Shown here piece after piece: positions 23,822 through 35,637 of a DNA stretch of 64,000 nucleotides; position 1 is the first letter of the stretch, and every line of letters starts with the position of its first letter. Source of the stretch: Thinopyrum elongatum. Its lineage: Eukaryota; Streptophyta; Magnoliopsida; Poales; Poaceae. Under the pieces are notes generated by a model. It was not told the DNA's origin. It saw only the letters and a program-made list of their open reading frames with translations, and made no database searches. The DNA is taken from NCBI GenBank assembly GCA_011799875.1, contig CM022301.1, positions 208,105,771-208,169,770 on the forward strand, written 5' to 3'. The translations under genes and the position numbers were made by a program.

Positions 23822-25352
23822 GAGTTGATAGTTCTTCCATTCGTGACTTGAGAGCGGAATACTCTTCTGTCAACGACTGATTTTTCTCCATCTCCTCAAC
23901 CAACAACCCTTCAGATTTCCTGAGGGTTCTCTCAATTTTCTCAAGAGAGTTTTGTTGTATATTAGCAATTTTGATCACTTTAGCATGGTCATCCTCATCC
24001 GAAGAATATTGATCACTAGAGTGAATCTTGTGATGTTTGGAGGATACCTTTTCTTTCGAGGCTTTGACCATGAAGCAGTAGGCAGGAGATTCGTCGTCGC
24101 TTGAACGATTCTTGAAGAAGTTTGATGTAGGGGTGGAGGCACATGCTATGCCAGCCATGCCGGAATCAGAATCCTCATCGGATTCATCAGCTTCTTCGGA
24201 ATCAGATGATTCTTGTTCATCGGAGTCCATCTCCTTGCCGATGTACGCCTTGGCCTCGCAAGAGGTATTCTTGCGGTTGGAGGAGGACTTGGAAGGATTC
24301 CTTGAGGAAGATCTTGACGAAGACTTGGAGGCGGAGCTGTCCTTCTTCTTGAAGAACTTCGTTTTCTTCTCATCATCGAAGTCGTAGTTCTTGCTCTTGC
24401 CTTTGCCATGGTAGTTTCCTGAATCATATCTTCCACTGGCACGGATTTTAGCTTCCCAGAGAGGGCAGTCCGAAATGAAGTGTCTTGGCTTTTTGCACTT
24501 GAAGCAGGTGTAATATCTAGTAGGTTTTGATGAAGATTTTGAACCGCTAGAGTTGCTGGATCCCTTCTTCTGAAACTGGTTCTTCCTATGAAGACGATGG
24601 AATCTTTTCGTGATTAAAGAGAGATCTTTGCTGATCCTTTCTGGGCCATCTGAATCTTCTTCGGCATTTCCTTCTGAGGAAGAATCATCCACAACCTTGA
24701 GAGCATGACTTTTGCAGTGACTTGAGCCATAGAGATCTTTCTTTTCTTCTTCTTGTTCCTCGTGGGTGTTTAGCCTTTCCATTATATCAGCAGAGTCGAG
24801 ATATTTGAAATCAGCTCGTTCCCTAATCATCAGAATTAGTGTGTCTAATGAGCTGTCAAGCGATCGGAGCAGTTTCTTCACAACTTCATGGTCAGTGATC
24901 TCTTTGGCGCCGAGACCTTGCAGCTCGTTTGCAATGTCACTCAGACGGTCGAAGGTTTGCTGACAGCTTTCATTTCCGATTCGCTTGAACCGATTGAACT
25001 TTGCCCAAAGAGTATCAATGTGAGCTTCTTTCTGAGTTGAAACACCTTCATTAATCTTCTCAAGAATGTCCCACAATTCCTTTGCAGTTTCACACTGACG
25101 ATAGCGAAGAAATTGAGCACGAGAGAGATGGCCACCAATTTCATCCTTGGCTTGAGCGTCCAACTGAATGAGTCTCTTCTCGCGGTCAGTGGGAACTTGA
25201 GGTACTTCAACCGTGACTCCATTCTGCACCACGTTCCACATATCATCGTCAATAGCTCGGAGACGGGTCTTCATCTTCTCTTTCCAGAAGGGATAGTCCG
25301 TCCCATCGAAGATGGGAATCTTGAGATGCGACTTGTAGCTCACTGAAGACAT
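23822..25352 (-). CDS. Copia gag of the proximal unit
   Basis: An open frame of about 510 gag codons starts at the Met giving MSSVSYKSHLKIPIFDGTDY, which lies shortly after the primer site. It has the gag-type helical domain of Copia (residues about 10-230) and a zinc knuckle, CFKCKKPRHFISDC, near residue 280 (Cys-x2-Cys-x4-His-x4-Cys). A long Ser/Lys/Glu/Asp-rich tail follows. The frame continues about 28 codons past the deletion join into RNase H sequence in the wrong frame. The sister copy at 7302-5790 is broken where this one is open, so this is the better-preserved gag in the array. It would form the capsid and bind element RNA. Confidence 0.85.
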
Positions 25353-25418
25353 ACTTAAACTCCAAGGTGGTTAGACCAAAATGAGCAGAGTCAAGGAGTA
25401 CCTCGCTCTGATACCAAT

Positions 25419-26713
25419 TGTAGGAATGAAATATGTCTACCAGGGGGGTGAATGGGAGTTTTAAAATTTCTTCGGAAATATTAGAACTCTCAGAACCCAG
25501 CAGCGGAGCGAATGTAAACAGAGTACAGTGAGCGAGTAAAAACTACCAAATGGAAACTAAAAGCATGCATCATGACAAATCACATGATTGAAACAGTTCG
25601 AATGTAAAGAGGAGTAGCAAATGTAACCAGTGATGCTCGATGGCGACAAGGAATTTGGTAGACCAGTTCGTTCTTTTGCACAAGGACTACGTCTGGTTGG
25701 AGGGGTTGTGACTTAACACGGAAGATAAACTCTCTTCGCCCTATTCTCCTCGACAATTGGTTCGTCAACCAATGCCGATCACTCATGGTAGATACTTGAG
25801 GTGGTCTCCGAACCTTTACAGACTTCTTCTTCGAGAACCACAATGACTCTTGGTCTCTGAAGAAATTGACACCTAACCGTCTATAGAGTTTGTAGCTCTC
25901 AAGAGTAATAGGCGGAGCGTACTGGACCTAGATTTGAGTGATGCTGAACCACTATCTAATTTTTCGGCTCTAGGGGTTTTCTCTCGGTGGATTTTAAACT
26001 CAAATCACTCTAGAGAGGGGGTTGCTCAACAATCTTCTCACAATCAAACGGAGCAGCCATCGGACAAAGCCGACGTGGGGTGGCTATTTATAGCCACAGC
26101 CTTCCCTGGTGGGAAATGACCATTTTGGACACACGGTCCAGCCAATGGCCAACCGACATGTTTACAACGGTCAGATTTCAAAGAGTAACAGTAACATTAC
26201 TTGAGGACCAAGTAATGCTAACTCCTCGGTCAGAGAGAAATCTCTCGCAGCAAAGAAAATCACAGTCTCTTGCTGGCAAGTATTTGCTCGGAACACAAAG
26301 AGATTTCTCTCGCAACTTTCATTTGACTTGGGTTTAGCATCAGAGAATCAAAGCTTCGAATGCTACACCCCTCTTAATAGTACGATGGTCATGTGACTCA
26401 ATAAAGAGAAGAGAAACAACGAAATAAATGCTATGTCTTCACTTCGTCTTCAATCTTCTCGGTCGTAGCCACTTCCCTCGGACAAGCACCGAACCAATTG
26501 CTTCACGTCAGCAATTTTTGAGGGGTCACTCTTGTTATCATAATCTTCGGTAATAACCTTCACTGCCACGCAGAGGATTATCTTCGTTGTTTGAATCAAA
26601 CTCCTCGTGATTCCAGGGACCTGTTACTCTGTCTGCACTAGCAAACACATAAGTCCCATACTGTTTATGTCAACAAGCTCTAAAACATAAGGAGGCAAAT
26701 TATTGCACCAACA
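25419..26713 (-). repeat. Copia LTR-b (5' LTR of the proximal unit)
   Basis: 1295 bp. On the minus strand it starts TGTTGGTGCAATAA at 26713 and ends CATTCCTACA at 25419. The primer site TTGGTATCAGAGCG (25404-25417) matches the 3' end of initiator tRNA-Met. It is uninterrupted and is the reference that proves how LTR-a was split. Confidence 0.92.
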
Positions 26714-27002
26714 GCAATTATCCATCGCTGATCCAATGCCTACGCTTTTTCATATATTGATCTTTGCTAAGTTACTTTCGCCATTGCTGCTGTTACAATC
26801 ACTACAAAATTGCTACTGTTACCGTTACTATCAAACTATCATACTACTTTGCTACTGATCACCTTGCTGCAAATATTAAGTCTTTCAGGTGTGGTTGAAT
26901 TGACAACTCAACTGCTAATACTTGCGAATATTCTTTGGCTCCCCTTGTGTTGAATCAATAAATTTGGGTTGAATACTCTATCCTCGAAAACTGTTGCGAT
27001 CC
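26714..27002 (+). mobile_element. 3' end of an unrelated LTR (remnant)
   Basis: AT-rich sequence ending CCTATACTTGTGGGTTATCA, with no coding content. The ending looks like that of a Gypsy LTR family common in wheat DNA, which I cannot name. It abuts Copia RT coding sequence of copy 1b on the right and the Copia LTR-b on the left, so an LTR element once inserted into copy 1b and was later cut by the Copia array. Confidence 0.55.
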
Positions 27003-28703
27003 CCTATACTTGTGGGTTATCAGCCGTCGCCTTGAGGATGCTCATGCTGCCACTATCGTGCCATCGTCGCTTCCCACATCGGCTCGTGCAGTTCTCCGTG
27101 ATCCTGCGTGGCGTTCTGCCATGCAAGACGAGTATGATGCTTTGCAGGCCAACCGCACCTGGACTCTTGTGTCTCGACCTCGTGTTGCTAACATCGTCAT
27201 CGGCAAATGGGTATTTTGGCATAAACTCAAACCCGCTGGCTCCTTGGATAGCTATAAAGCACGTTGGGTTGTTCAAGGATTCACACAGCATGCTGGCATA
27301 GACCTTGGTGAGACATTTAGTCCCATTGTTAAACTTGCCATGGTTCGTACGGTCTTGCATCTTGCCGCTTCTCGCCACTGGACGATACATCAGTTGGACG
27401 TATCCAATGCTTTTCTTCATGGAGTTCTACATGAGCGTGTCTACTGTACTCAACCTACGAGGTTCATTGATGCCGCCAACTCTGAGCATGTTTGCCTACT
27501 GTCCAAATCACTTTATGGGCTCAAACAGGCTCCTCGTTCTTGGTACACGCGCATCGATGTTTTTCTTCTGCGCCATGGGTTCACTTCGGCTCTTTCAGAC
27601 ATCTCACTGTTTGTGCTTCGTCGTGGTTCATACATTGCCTGTTTGCTACTTTATGTTGATGACATTGGCCTCACCGCTTCCTCGACAGATTTTCTTCGGA
27701 TGATCATTACTTCTCTCAAGACGGAATTCAAGATGAAGGATCTTGGCCCTCTTCATTTTTTCCTTGGTGTTGTCGTTCGCCGCATGGCCTCTAGTTTCTT
27801 TCTTTCTCAAGAGAGATATGCTGAGGAGATTCTTGATTGTGCTGCTATGTCCAATTGCAAGCCTGCCTCTACGCCTATTGATACTAAGCCCAAGGTTTCA
27901 GCTGCCTCCGGTGAACTTGTGACGGATGCCACTTTCTACCGAAGCATTGCCGCTGCTCTTCAATACCTCACTCTGACACAGCCAGACATTGCCTATGTCG
28001 TTCAGCAGCTTTGTTTGCATATGCATGCTCCGTGTGGTGCTCATTGGGGATTGATAAAGTGTTTGCTTCGTGGTACTACTTCACACGAGCTTCGGATCAG
28101 AGGCAACCCCGCCATCGCCCTTGCTGCGTACTCTAACGCTGACTGGGTCGACTGCCCTGACACTCGTCGCTTTACATCGGGGTATTGCATCTACCTCGGG
28201 GACTCTTCGGTGAACGCCAACCTATCGTTTCCCATTCAAGTGTTGAGGCCGAATACGTGCAATGGCCAATGCCGTGACTGAATGTTGTTGGCTTCGACAA
28301 CTGCTTGGCGAGCTTCATTGTGTTGTTGATAAGGCCTCCGTGGTGTTTTGTGACAACGTCTCTGCAGTTTACCTCTCAGCCAACCCCGTTCATCATCGCC
28401 GCACAAAGCATATTGAATTGGTTGTACGCGAGAAGGTAGCCTTGGGACACTTTCGTGTTGTCCACGTTTCGACGGCTCATCAACTTGCGGACATCATGAC
28501 CAAAGGGCTTCCGACAAATTCATTCGAAGCGTTTCGATCGAGTCTTGGAATCACCTCGGATTACGCTTCGACTGCGGGGATATAAGAATATGTAGCATGT
28601 ATTAGGGATATTTTTAATGTAATCTTTTCCCTTCCTATCTAAACATCCACATCTCTCCTTTCCTTTTCAACCCGGATTAGATCTTGGAGGACAAGCATAG
28701 GCT
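27003..28703 (+). pseudogene. Copia fragment 1b: RT/RNase H and LTR start
   Basis: The frame 27010-28281 is continuous over RT, from WRSAMQDEYDALQANRTW through KARWVVQGF and DVSNAFLHG to LLLYVDDIGLT near 27650. The RNase H part is shifted: near 28205 the sequence leaves the frame, the segment encoding SVEAEY is in another frame, and one base is missing near 28255, after which 28262-28585 encodes the rest (VVFCDNVSAVYLS, ADIMTKGLP). A purine tract ends at 28580 and an LTR remnant (TATAAGAATATG, TG decayed to TA) starts at 28581. It is truncated before the RT N-terminus. Its start sits at the CA end of the LTR remnant. Confidence 0.9.
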
Positions 28704-29404
28704 GGTTTTGTAGTGCCCTTTGGGCCCTAATGCATGCGATTGATATTCTCCCAAACCTACTATTCTACAGTTATCACTTATGTTACTAGCGGCAGGCTAA
28801 CAGGTGGGACCGCCAGCCCTAACGACCTGCTACCTGCTTGTGTACCCGGTAGAGTTACGGCCATAAAATCGTCCCCTCCACTCCTCCGACTCCACGTGCA
28901 CCCTACACTGCCGTGCCCGCCGTTCCCCTCAACCCAAACCGGTCCATCAACTTCCAACTCGGCCGCCACATGTCTGTGACACGAGCCAGCCATTAAAAAT
29001 CCCCTTCCCACCTTTCTCCCCCCGCCCCCTCCTCTCTCACCCTCCTCTTTGGCTCTTTCTCACCAGCTCCACCGCCGCCCCCTTCTCCCACTACTCCGCC
29101 TCCGATCTCCGGATCCTCCGGCGACCGGGCCCCACCACCCGGCCTCTACGCCGCCGCCCAGGCCCCACGTGCCAAACTAGCGCCGCCGCCGCCGCCATTA
29201 ACCAACTACCTCCCATCATTCCTTCCCGATCTGCCAACTAGCCAAGCCTACTGACGTGCTACGCCGCCGCCCTCTCCCTCTCCCCCGCCAACGCGCTTGG
29301 CCTCCCCTGCATCCTACTCCCGCGGGGTCCCAAGCCCGAACCCTAGAGCTCGCTCGCCCAGGGATCGACCAAGTGATGCGCGGATCGGGGCGGGCGGCGC
29401 GGCC
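28704..29404 (+). promoter_or_regulatory. Promoter and leader of the FAM135-like gene
   Basis: From about 28780 the DNA changes from retroelement sequence to GC- and CT-rich sequence typical of a grass promoter and 5' leader. There is a G-box core CACGTG at 28893-28898, a second CACGTG near 29166-29171, an AT-rich stretch CCATTAAAAATCC near 28991, and then pyrimidine-rich tracts 29010-29290. The transcription start is not visible. Copia fragment 1b ends about 700 bp upstream of the ATG. Confidence 0.5.
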
Positions 29405-32400
29405 ATGTTGGGCCGCATGAAGTGCCTCGTCGGCGGCGCCGTCGACCAGGGCAGCCCGCGCGGAGTCGCCAGGAGGGTCTCGCCGGCGTCCGGCCGCGTG
29501 CACAACGCCGCCGCCGCCGCGGGGCCGGGGGACAAGCGGGCCATCCGCTTCCGCCCGCCGGACGTCATGGAGACGGTGCACGAGGTGGCCGTCTACATCC
29601 ACCGCTTCCACAACCTCGATCTCTTCCAGCAAGGGTACAGAGCCGTGTCTCGTGGAGATGCTCGCTTTTGGTCTTTTCTTTCCCGTGGATGTCTTCTTTT
29701 CTTGGGTTTAGTTTCACTCCTCTCTTTTCTGACTACTAAAGTTCCAAGTGGTTTGAGTTAAAAAAAGGTTTCATTTTTCTGTGACATGTAAAAAAGCGAG
29801 TACAAAGTTTCGGTACAAACTTAGTCAATGGTTTTGGTTTCCCGGAGCATTTCGTGTTAATTCGGTTATTCTTCTTTTCTTTTTTGCGAGTCAGACCTTT
29901 TCCACCCTCGTACTGGCCTAATTCTGAGTTTGTCCATACACATTTTTGTCCATTTTTGTGCTGCGAGATGGCATGCAGATCTTTGTCTCCACATTTCTGC
30001 ATCTCCGAACCTTTTGTATTTTATGTTAACTAGGGAGTGCTGTTCTCTGTTGTGAAACGAGTATTGGGTAATGTGCAGATGGTACCAGATGAAGATTAGT
30101 GCAATGTGGGAGGAGGGTGAAAGCGGTAGCAAGACACCAGCTTCACCCGCAAGGGTGGTCCAGTACGAAGGTGCGCCCGTCTCTTCTAACCAGGGACAGT
30201 GTGATGCAATCCTCTGCTTCAGTGCTTCTGTTAATTCACATGATTTCAAGATGTTTCCATGGAAATGCATGTTTAAATTGGTACCTTTGCAATGTGTGTA
30301 GTGAGCTAAAAGTTCATACTAACTGTTTGATTGTTGTCAATATTCAGTACTATAGTCGATAAGAACCATGCTACTGTTTTCTAGGAGTAGTGCAGAAAAT
30401 GAAGTCTACCTATGTAAATGAGACTATTTGTTATGGTTTTAAGCTCTACCTTGCTTGTATAAATCTATCAACCTACCTTGTTGCAATCTACTTCTCCTTC
30501 TTAGATAACATCAAGAGGCATGTTTTTATAGCTGGAGACGGACTGTACAAGCATGTCAATGTCGTGCACTATAATTATCATGCAGCGCACATAATATGTC
30601 TGTTAATCTTTGTGGAGGCTGATGAACTAACTTATTAAATTGCGATGAGTAGAAAATGCACCTTGTCTGGTGATGAGACAATGACAGTAAGCTGAGATCA
30701 CAACTAAAGGATGCGGCCAAGGCCCACCAAACAGTGTGCTGCAGTGTTATGGAGAATGTGATCTGCGGATCTGTACTGGACCATCTGTTTAACATGGTGA
30801 AAATGTTGTACCAAATATGTGTGCACTCTCACCTAAATCACATATGTTTATGTCTATTTAACTTCATTGTACACGAAAACAAGTGTTACAGATTCCAAGA
30901 TTTTTTATTTGGTTGCAATTGCTTGAAAGATTCTTTTGTTAGAGTCCTTGCCAATCATTAGCTAATAGATAATGACATGCTAGGTGGATTGTGCAGCTCC
31001 TGATGTCGGTGCGGACGATGCTTTAGGCATTTGGAGAATAGATGACGCTGATAACAGCTTCTACACACAGCCATTCAGAATCAAGTATGCTCGACAGGAC
31101 ATCTATCTATCGGTTATGGTGTCTTTCAACATACTCAATGGTGAACAAGAGGTTGGAAATTCGAATATTAGTATTCCTTTTTCTCTTTTGAATTAACTAA
31201 TTGCAGCCTTATGAGAGCACATGTTTTATTTTTTCAAGGGTCCAGCAGCTTCTGCTGTGATATTGAAGTACGAGTTAATATATGCCCCAACACTGGAGAA
31301 TGGGTGAGTATAGTTCTAATTTATATCTGTATTCTTTCTTCTGAGATTTAGTTCAGTCATGTGCATCTTATGGTTTTCATTTGCCAAGACTGATGGGGCT
31401 ATTGCTTCTGTTTTAGATCTGATATCCAATCTTCTAGTGCTACATCTTCAGCTGCTGTACATGAATTTAGGATCCCACGCAAAGCACTCCTGGGCTTACA
31501 TTCATATTGTCCAGTTCACTTCGATGCATTCCACGCGGTGCTTGTCGATCTGACATTACATATAGTGTACCTGAAAGCTGGTGCAAATAAATCATCATTG
31601 AAGGTACACAGGTTTGTGAAGCTTTAGCTTTAATGTTCTTTGAAAATGGTGCTCCTATGCAACTTGTGTGAGGCGGTGGGTAACTGATGCTCTGAACAAC
31701 TTTTGACAAAGTCACACAACCATAGAACTTGGTTGGTACTAGAAACTGTATGGCTGGCATCCACTAGGATTCATGTTCTAGGTTTCTATTCCTGATCTAC
31801 CACTTGAAATTCAACTCCACAAATGAGCGGAATTTTATTTTAACTTTGTACCACAATTCCCAAGCGGTGTATTGAGAAGATCAAAAAGTCTACATCGTTG
31901 ATTTACTTTCAGCTCTTTAGGTTCATCACTTAGAAATTGTATCTACTGGATTGGCTGTAGTTTATGCTGCATTAGCAATCATGTAAATGACATCAACTTT
32001 CTATCGCTGGAGAGCCAAGTAGTCCACTATAAGTTTCCCAATTATCTTGCTCTGGTAACCTGATGGATGGTGTGATTTTATTTGTTATTATGATTACTTT
32101 CTCCTTCTAAACATGCCATTTTAATATGCAGATACCAGATCAGGGTTTACGCCCAACATCACATCACATAATCAAGGCATTATTGGCTTCGAGGGAAATG
32201 TTACTTGAAGAATTGAAGAAAATCAGTGGTGCTGTTGGCAAAACAATAGAAGATTTAGATGATGCTGACTTAAGTCTTGGTAAATATGAGTCACTTCAGC
32301 CTTCAAAACCAGTCCATCCCGATTCTGGTAAAGTTTTCCCTGTAACTACCAAGGGTGTTGGGCATTTGGCTGGCATTTTACATGACTTTCTGGAGGTAAG

Positions 32401-34618
32401 TTTCATCATCCTTTTTATAGTGACCTATGAATATGTTCATGATATGGGGACTTTTTTTTGAGTCGGTATACTGGACTTGCTGATTGGAAATATTTATGCA
32501 CAATTCTACAGAGACCCAATGATGTTGTTGATGGCACTAGTGATGGTATGCTGTATACTCTTTCCAGTGAAGAGTTGTTAGAATTGTTTATAACCGTGAG
32601 CAGCCAACTTTCACTTCTATGGAATGCATTCTTGAAATTTCATAGGTGAAGTTAACTGTTCTCTCACTTTCACTTGTTTTTATACTGTATTTGCACTGTC
32701 CATGGTCCTGATGGTTTCTCAGTTAACCTATTTTTCGAAGATATCATTTGCCCAACATTGTTTTCTTGTTTTACTGCAGGATAAATAAAACTAAGATACT
32801 GGATTACTTGCGGGACATTTGGGCCGTTGACAGGAAAGCAGAATGGTCAATCTGGACTAATCACTCTAAAATCGAGATTCCACACCGCTATTTGCGGAGT
32901 ATGAGTGATGACCCACCTCACCGCCAATACTCCCTCCTGAGAGTTTCTGGTTCAAGGAAGTTTCATGAAGACGTAATTATCTCCCATTCATAAGTAGCAT
33001 ATATTTATCACTTCTTATAATCTCTTACTAGTTTACATCTATCTGCAGCCTGTACAAAATTCTGCTTCACGGGCTGAGCTACACAGGAAGAGCATAGCCC
33101 AAATGAAGGTAACATTGTTTTCTGGAATAGTTTATGTGCACAAATATTTATTGTAAACTGTTGCTAATTTGAGAAATCTTGCAGATCAACATGAGGTCTG
33201 TTCAAGATATGCATATATATGCTGATCCTTCACGTATACCTGTTGTTCTTATAGAACAACACGTCATGGTTGTTCCACAACATGGTTCAAACAAGGATTT
33301 AGCATCAAGTTCTTCAGAACAGAAGGATACTATTGTGCTACCTAAACTACAAGGAGAGTCTTTGGCGCCGAAAAATATCAATGGTAAAAAAGGTGGACGC
33401 GTATTACGAGCTGTCATCTTTGTGCATGGATTTCAGGCAAGTCCCATGCATCTGCTTTAATTCCCTGGAGTTACAGTATTGTTGGCTATAATTTATTGTG
33501 TTTATGAAAAGCAGGGACACCATTTGGATTTACGTCTTGTTAGAAATCAATGGCTTCTATTGGATCCTGGAGCTGAATGCCTAATGTCTGAGGCTAATGA
33601 AGACAAGACTTCTGGAGATTTTAAAGAAATGGGTGGCAGGCTTGCTGGGGAGGCTGTTGCATTCTTGAAAAAGAAAGTGGATAAGCTTGCAAGACATGGA
33701 GGCTGCAAAGAATTGAAGCTTAGTTTTGTTGGCCATTCCATTGGAAACATTATCATCAGAACTGCCTTAGCAGGTATTTTCCAACTTGTCAAATTCCAGT
33801 GAATCAATCAAGCGAGTCTTTAGGTGACTTAACTATATTTCTGCATCCCAATAGAACCTGCATTGCAGCCATACTTGAAGAACCTCTACACATACATGTC
33901 GATATCAGGGCCTCACTTAGGTTACTGGTACAGCTCAAATTCTTTGTTCAATTCTGGTCTCTGGCTTCTAAAAAAGCTTAAAGGGGCACAATGCATCCAT
34001 CAACTTACTTTCAGTGACGATCAAGACCCCCAGAATACCTTTTTTTATAGGCTTTGCAAGGTACACCCTGCTTCATTCTGGAATGTACTCGTTGCCAACT
34101 TATATACCAGATACATTTTCCAGTAAGAATTAACCATGAAGTATTCTTATTGTTTTCTTCCTTCAGTCGAAGACACTAGAGAACTTCAAAAATATCATAT
34201 TGTTATCGTCACCACAGGTTAGTCCATTTTCTCCTTTTGAACGACTTCAATTTACTTGAGGATCTGAACTATAAGCTGGGTGCTCCATGTCACTCACAAG
34301 TCATGATGTATTTCTTTGATCTACCAGGATGGGTATGTACCATATCATTCAGCAAGAATCGAGCTCTGCCCAGCTGCGTCGGCTGATAATTCAAGGAAAG
34401 GTCAAGTCTTCACAGAAATGCTGAATAATTGCTTGGATCAGATGCGTGCACCGTCGTCTGAAACTCGTATATTCATGAGGTGTGATGTTAATTTCGACCA
34501 ATCTGCCCATGGACGGAACCTGAACACCATGATTGGCAGAGCAGCCCACATAGAATTCCTGGAGACTGACATCTACGCCAGGTTCATCATGTGGTCCTTC
34601 CCTGAACTTTTCCGATGA
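29405..34618 (+). CDS. FAM135/DUF676 putative serine esterase (alpha/beta hydrolase), 14 exons
   Basis: Exons: 29405-29634, 30079-30170, 30997-31151, 31239-31303, 31417-31603, 32132-32395, 32512-32645, 32780-32972, 33049-33108, 33185-33436, 33515-33773, 33855-34060, 34167-34217, 34328-34618. All phases agree and give 2439 bp, 812 residues and TGA. Residues about 55-250 (VAVYIHRFHNLDLFQQG, DALGIWRIDDAD) are the FAM135 N-terminal domain; about 530-800 is the DUF676 lipase-like hydrolase. Inferred triad: Ser619 in GHSIG, Asp717 in QDGYVPYHS, His790 in RAAHIEF; the oxyanion-hole region is HGFQG at 541-545. All introns are GT-AG except intron 10 (33437-33514), which is GC-AG (CAG|GCAAGT). The start at 29405 was chosen because conservation begins soon after; an in-frame ATG exists at 29297. 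Substrate unknown; no signal peptide or membrane segment is evident. The gene looks intact. Confidence 0.92.
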
Positions 34619-35168
34619 CGATGACAATGTTCTCTCCCTCTTATTTGGGATGGCATGATGTTCCAAACCAAACCAAACCTGGATACTGCACTACTGACCA
34701 AGAAAGGAATATAAAGGTTTCGTCACCAAGATGGATAGCACTGTAAAGTTCCCTAGCAGTAACATTTTGCCAGTTTGTTAGATTTGATTTGTATAAATAG
34801 TCAATTTGTTCATTTCGATTTATAGCCCTGTAGATGTGAGATGTGCCGTCAGGTCTTGATAATCCAACGTCGTCTGGTGTGGTGTATTTTAACGCTGCCA
34901 GCCAGTTTAGGAGGGCCAAACAGCCAGTGAGCTTATGTCAAATAAGCATGACATGTGTTTTATTTTCTTTTAATGATCACTACATCAGGCAGAGATCATT
35001 GTCTGGTTCTTGCCATGTCATGTTGTTGATCTGTTACTGAATGTTGAGGATTCATTGGATGACGGAGAGCGTGCAGTCAAACTTGTATGACTTTGACTTT
35101 TGTTGTACAAATGCATTATTGAGATTGTAAGAATCAAAATAATATTCATTATCGTATTTGTTAATACG
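34619..35168 (+). other. 3' UTR and downstream region of the FAM135-like gene
   Basis: AT-rich sequence with no coding signal. The 3' UTR probably ends within the first few hundred bases, but I see no clear AATAAA that fixes the poly(A) site. Nothing else is recognised before the MITE at 35171. Confidence 0.4.
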
Positions 35169-35170
35169 TA

Positions 35171-35221
35171 CTCCTTTATCTTTAGTGATCTAAATGCTCT
35201 TATATTTTTTTACAGAGGAAG
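35171..35221. mobile_element. Deleted Stowaway MITE
   Basis: A 51 bp remnant with TA on both sides (35169-35170 and 35222-35223). The right arm GCTCTTATATTTTTTTACAG and end GAGGAAG match the grass Stowaway type ending in AGAGGGAG. Most of the left arm is missing. Confidence 0.6.
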
Positions 35222-35280
35222 TATTTCTTTTCTATCTTTAATGAGTAGCTAATTATAAAGAGTGTTGGTGTCCGAAGGTT

Positions 35281-35578
35281 TGAGGTCTTCTTTGCTTCGT
35301 AGGATAGGAATATATCATACAAATAAGGAAACTATAGAAAATGAGATGGCACTTATGAGTGATGTCACTTTCCTATGTCACTTAATTAATTAATTCATAG
35401 GATAGAAACTTTTTCATTAGGTAATTCGTTTTTTCTTTCACATGTGAATGATAGGTTTCTATCCCACATAGGAATAGGAATCCATTCCTATAATCAAATG
35501 ACTTCAAAGGTTTTTTCTCTATAAAATTCTTATCTTCTAGAATTCGTATAAAATTCCTCTAGATCAAAGGAGGCTTGA
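35281..35578. mobile_element. Possible MITE with imperfect inverted ends
   Basis: The left side near 35286 (GGTCTTCTTTGCTTCGTAGG) and the reverse complement of the right side near 35560-35578 (CAAGCCTCCTTTGATCTAGAGG) are similar, and the interior holds palindromic AT-rich sequence. Ends and target duplication are not certain. Confidence 0.35.
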
Positions 35579-35586
35579 AGCGTAAG

Positions 35587-35622
35587 GTGAGTGTTTTTCT
35601 AGATTATAAGGCCTCATTTGGT
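35587..35622. repeat. First unit of a 36 bp tandem duplication
   Basis: The unit begins GTGAGTGTTTTTCTAG and ends CCTCATTTGGT. The second unit is present in three pieces, 35623-35637, 35720-35727 and 36431-36443, split by a Stowaway and by a Harbinger-like element. Joining the pieces restores the unit exactly. Confidence 0.85.
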
Positions 35623-35637
35623 GTGAGTGTTTTTCTA

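Larger units (their letters stand above)
2217..26713 (-). mobile_element. Copia (SIRE/Maximus-like) tandem array: LTR-internal-LTR-internal, minus strand
   Basis: Read on the minus strand the order is LTR-b (26713-25419), primer site, gag, RNase H remnant, extra ORF, polypurine tract, LTR-a (18038-17385 plus 8011-7370), a second primer site, a second gag, protease, integrase, and RT cut off at 2217. One LTR thus serves as the 3' LTR of the first unit and the 5' LTR of the second, the usual signature of unequal recombination between copies. LTR-a, once its Gypsy insertion is removed, is 1296 bp and LTR-b is 1295 bp. Both are bounded by TG and CA and followed by a tRNA-iMet-type primer site. 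The distal unit lacks its RNase H, extra ORF and 3' LTR, so no target duplication can be read. Confidence 0.85.

Noticed and set aside
29297..29404. Upstream in-frame ATG at 29297 as the start of the esterase gene
   Set aside because: It would add 36 low-complexity Pro/Arg/Ser residues; the ATG at 29405 is nearer to where family similarity begins. It cannot be excluded without cDNA.
29216..29632. Minus-strand ORFs opposite the first exon of the esterase gene
   Set aside because: They are shadows of the GC-rich exon and leader; the plus-strand exon chain explains the region with consistent phases.
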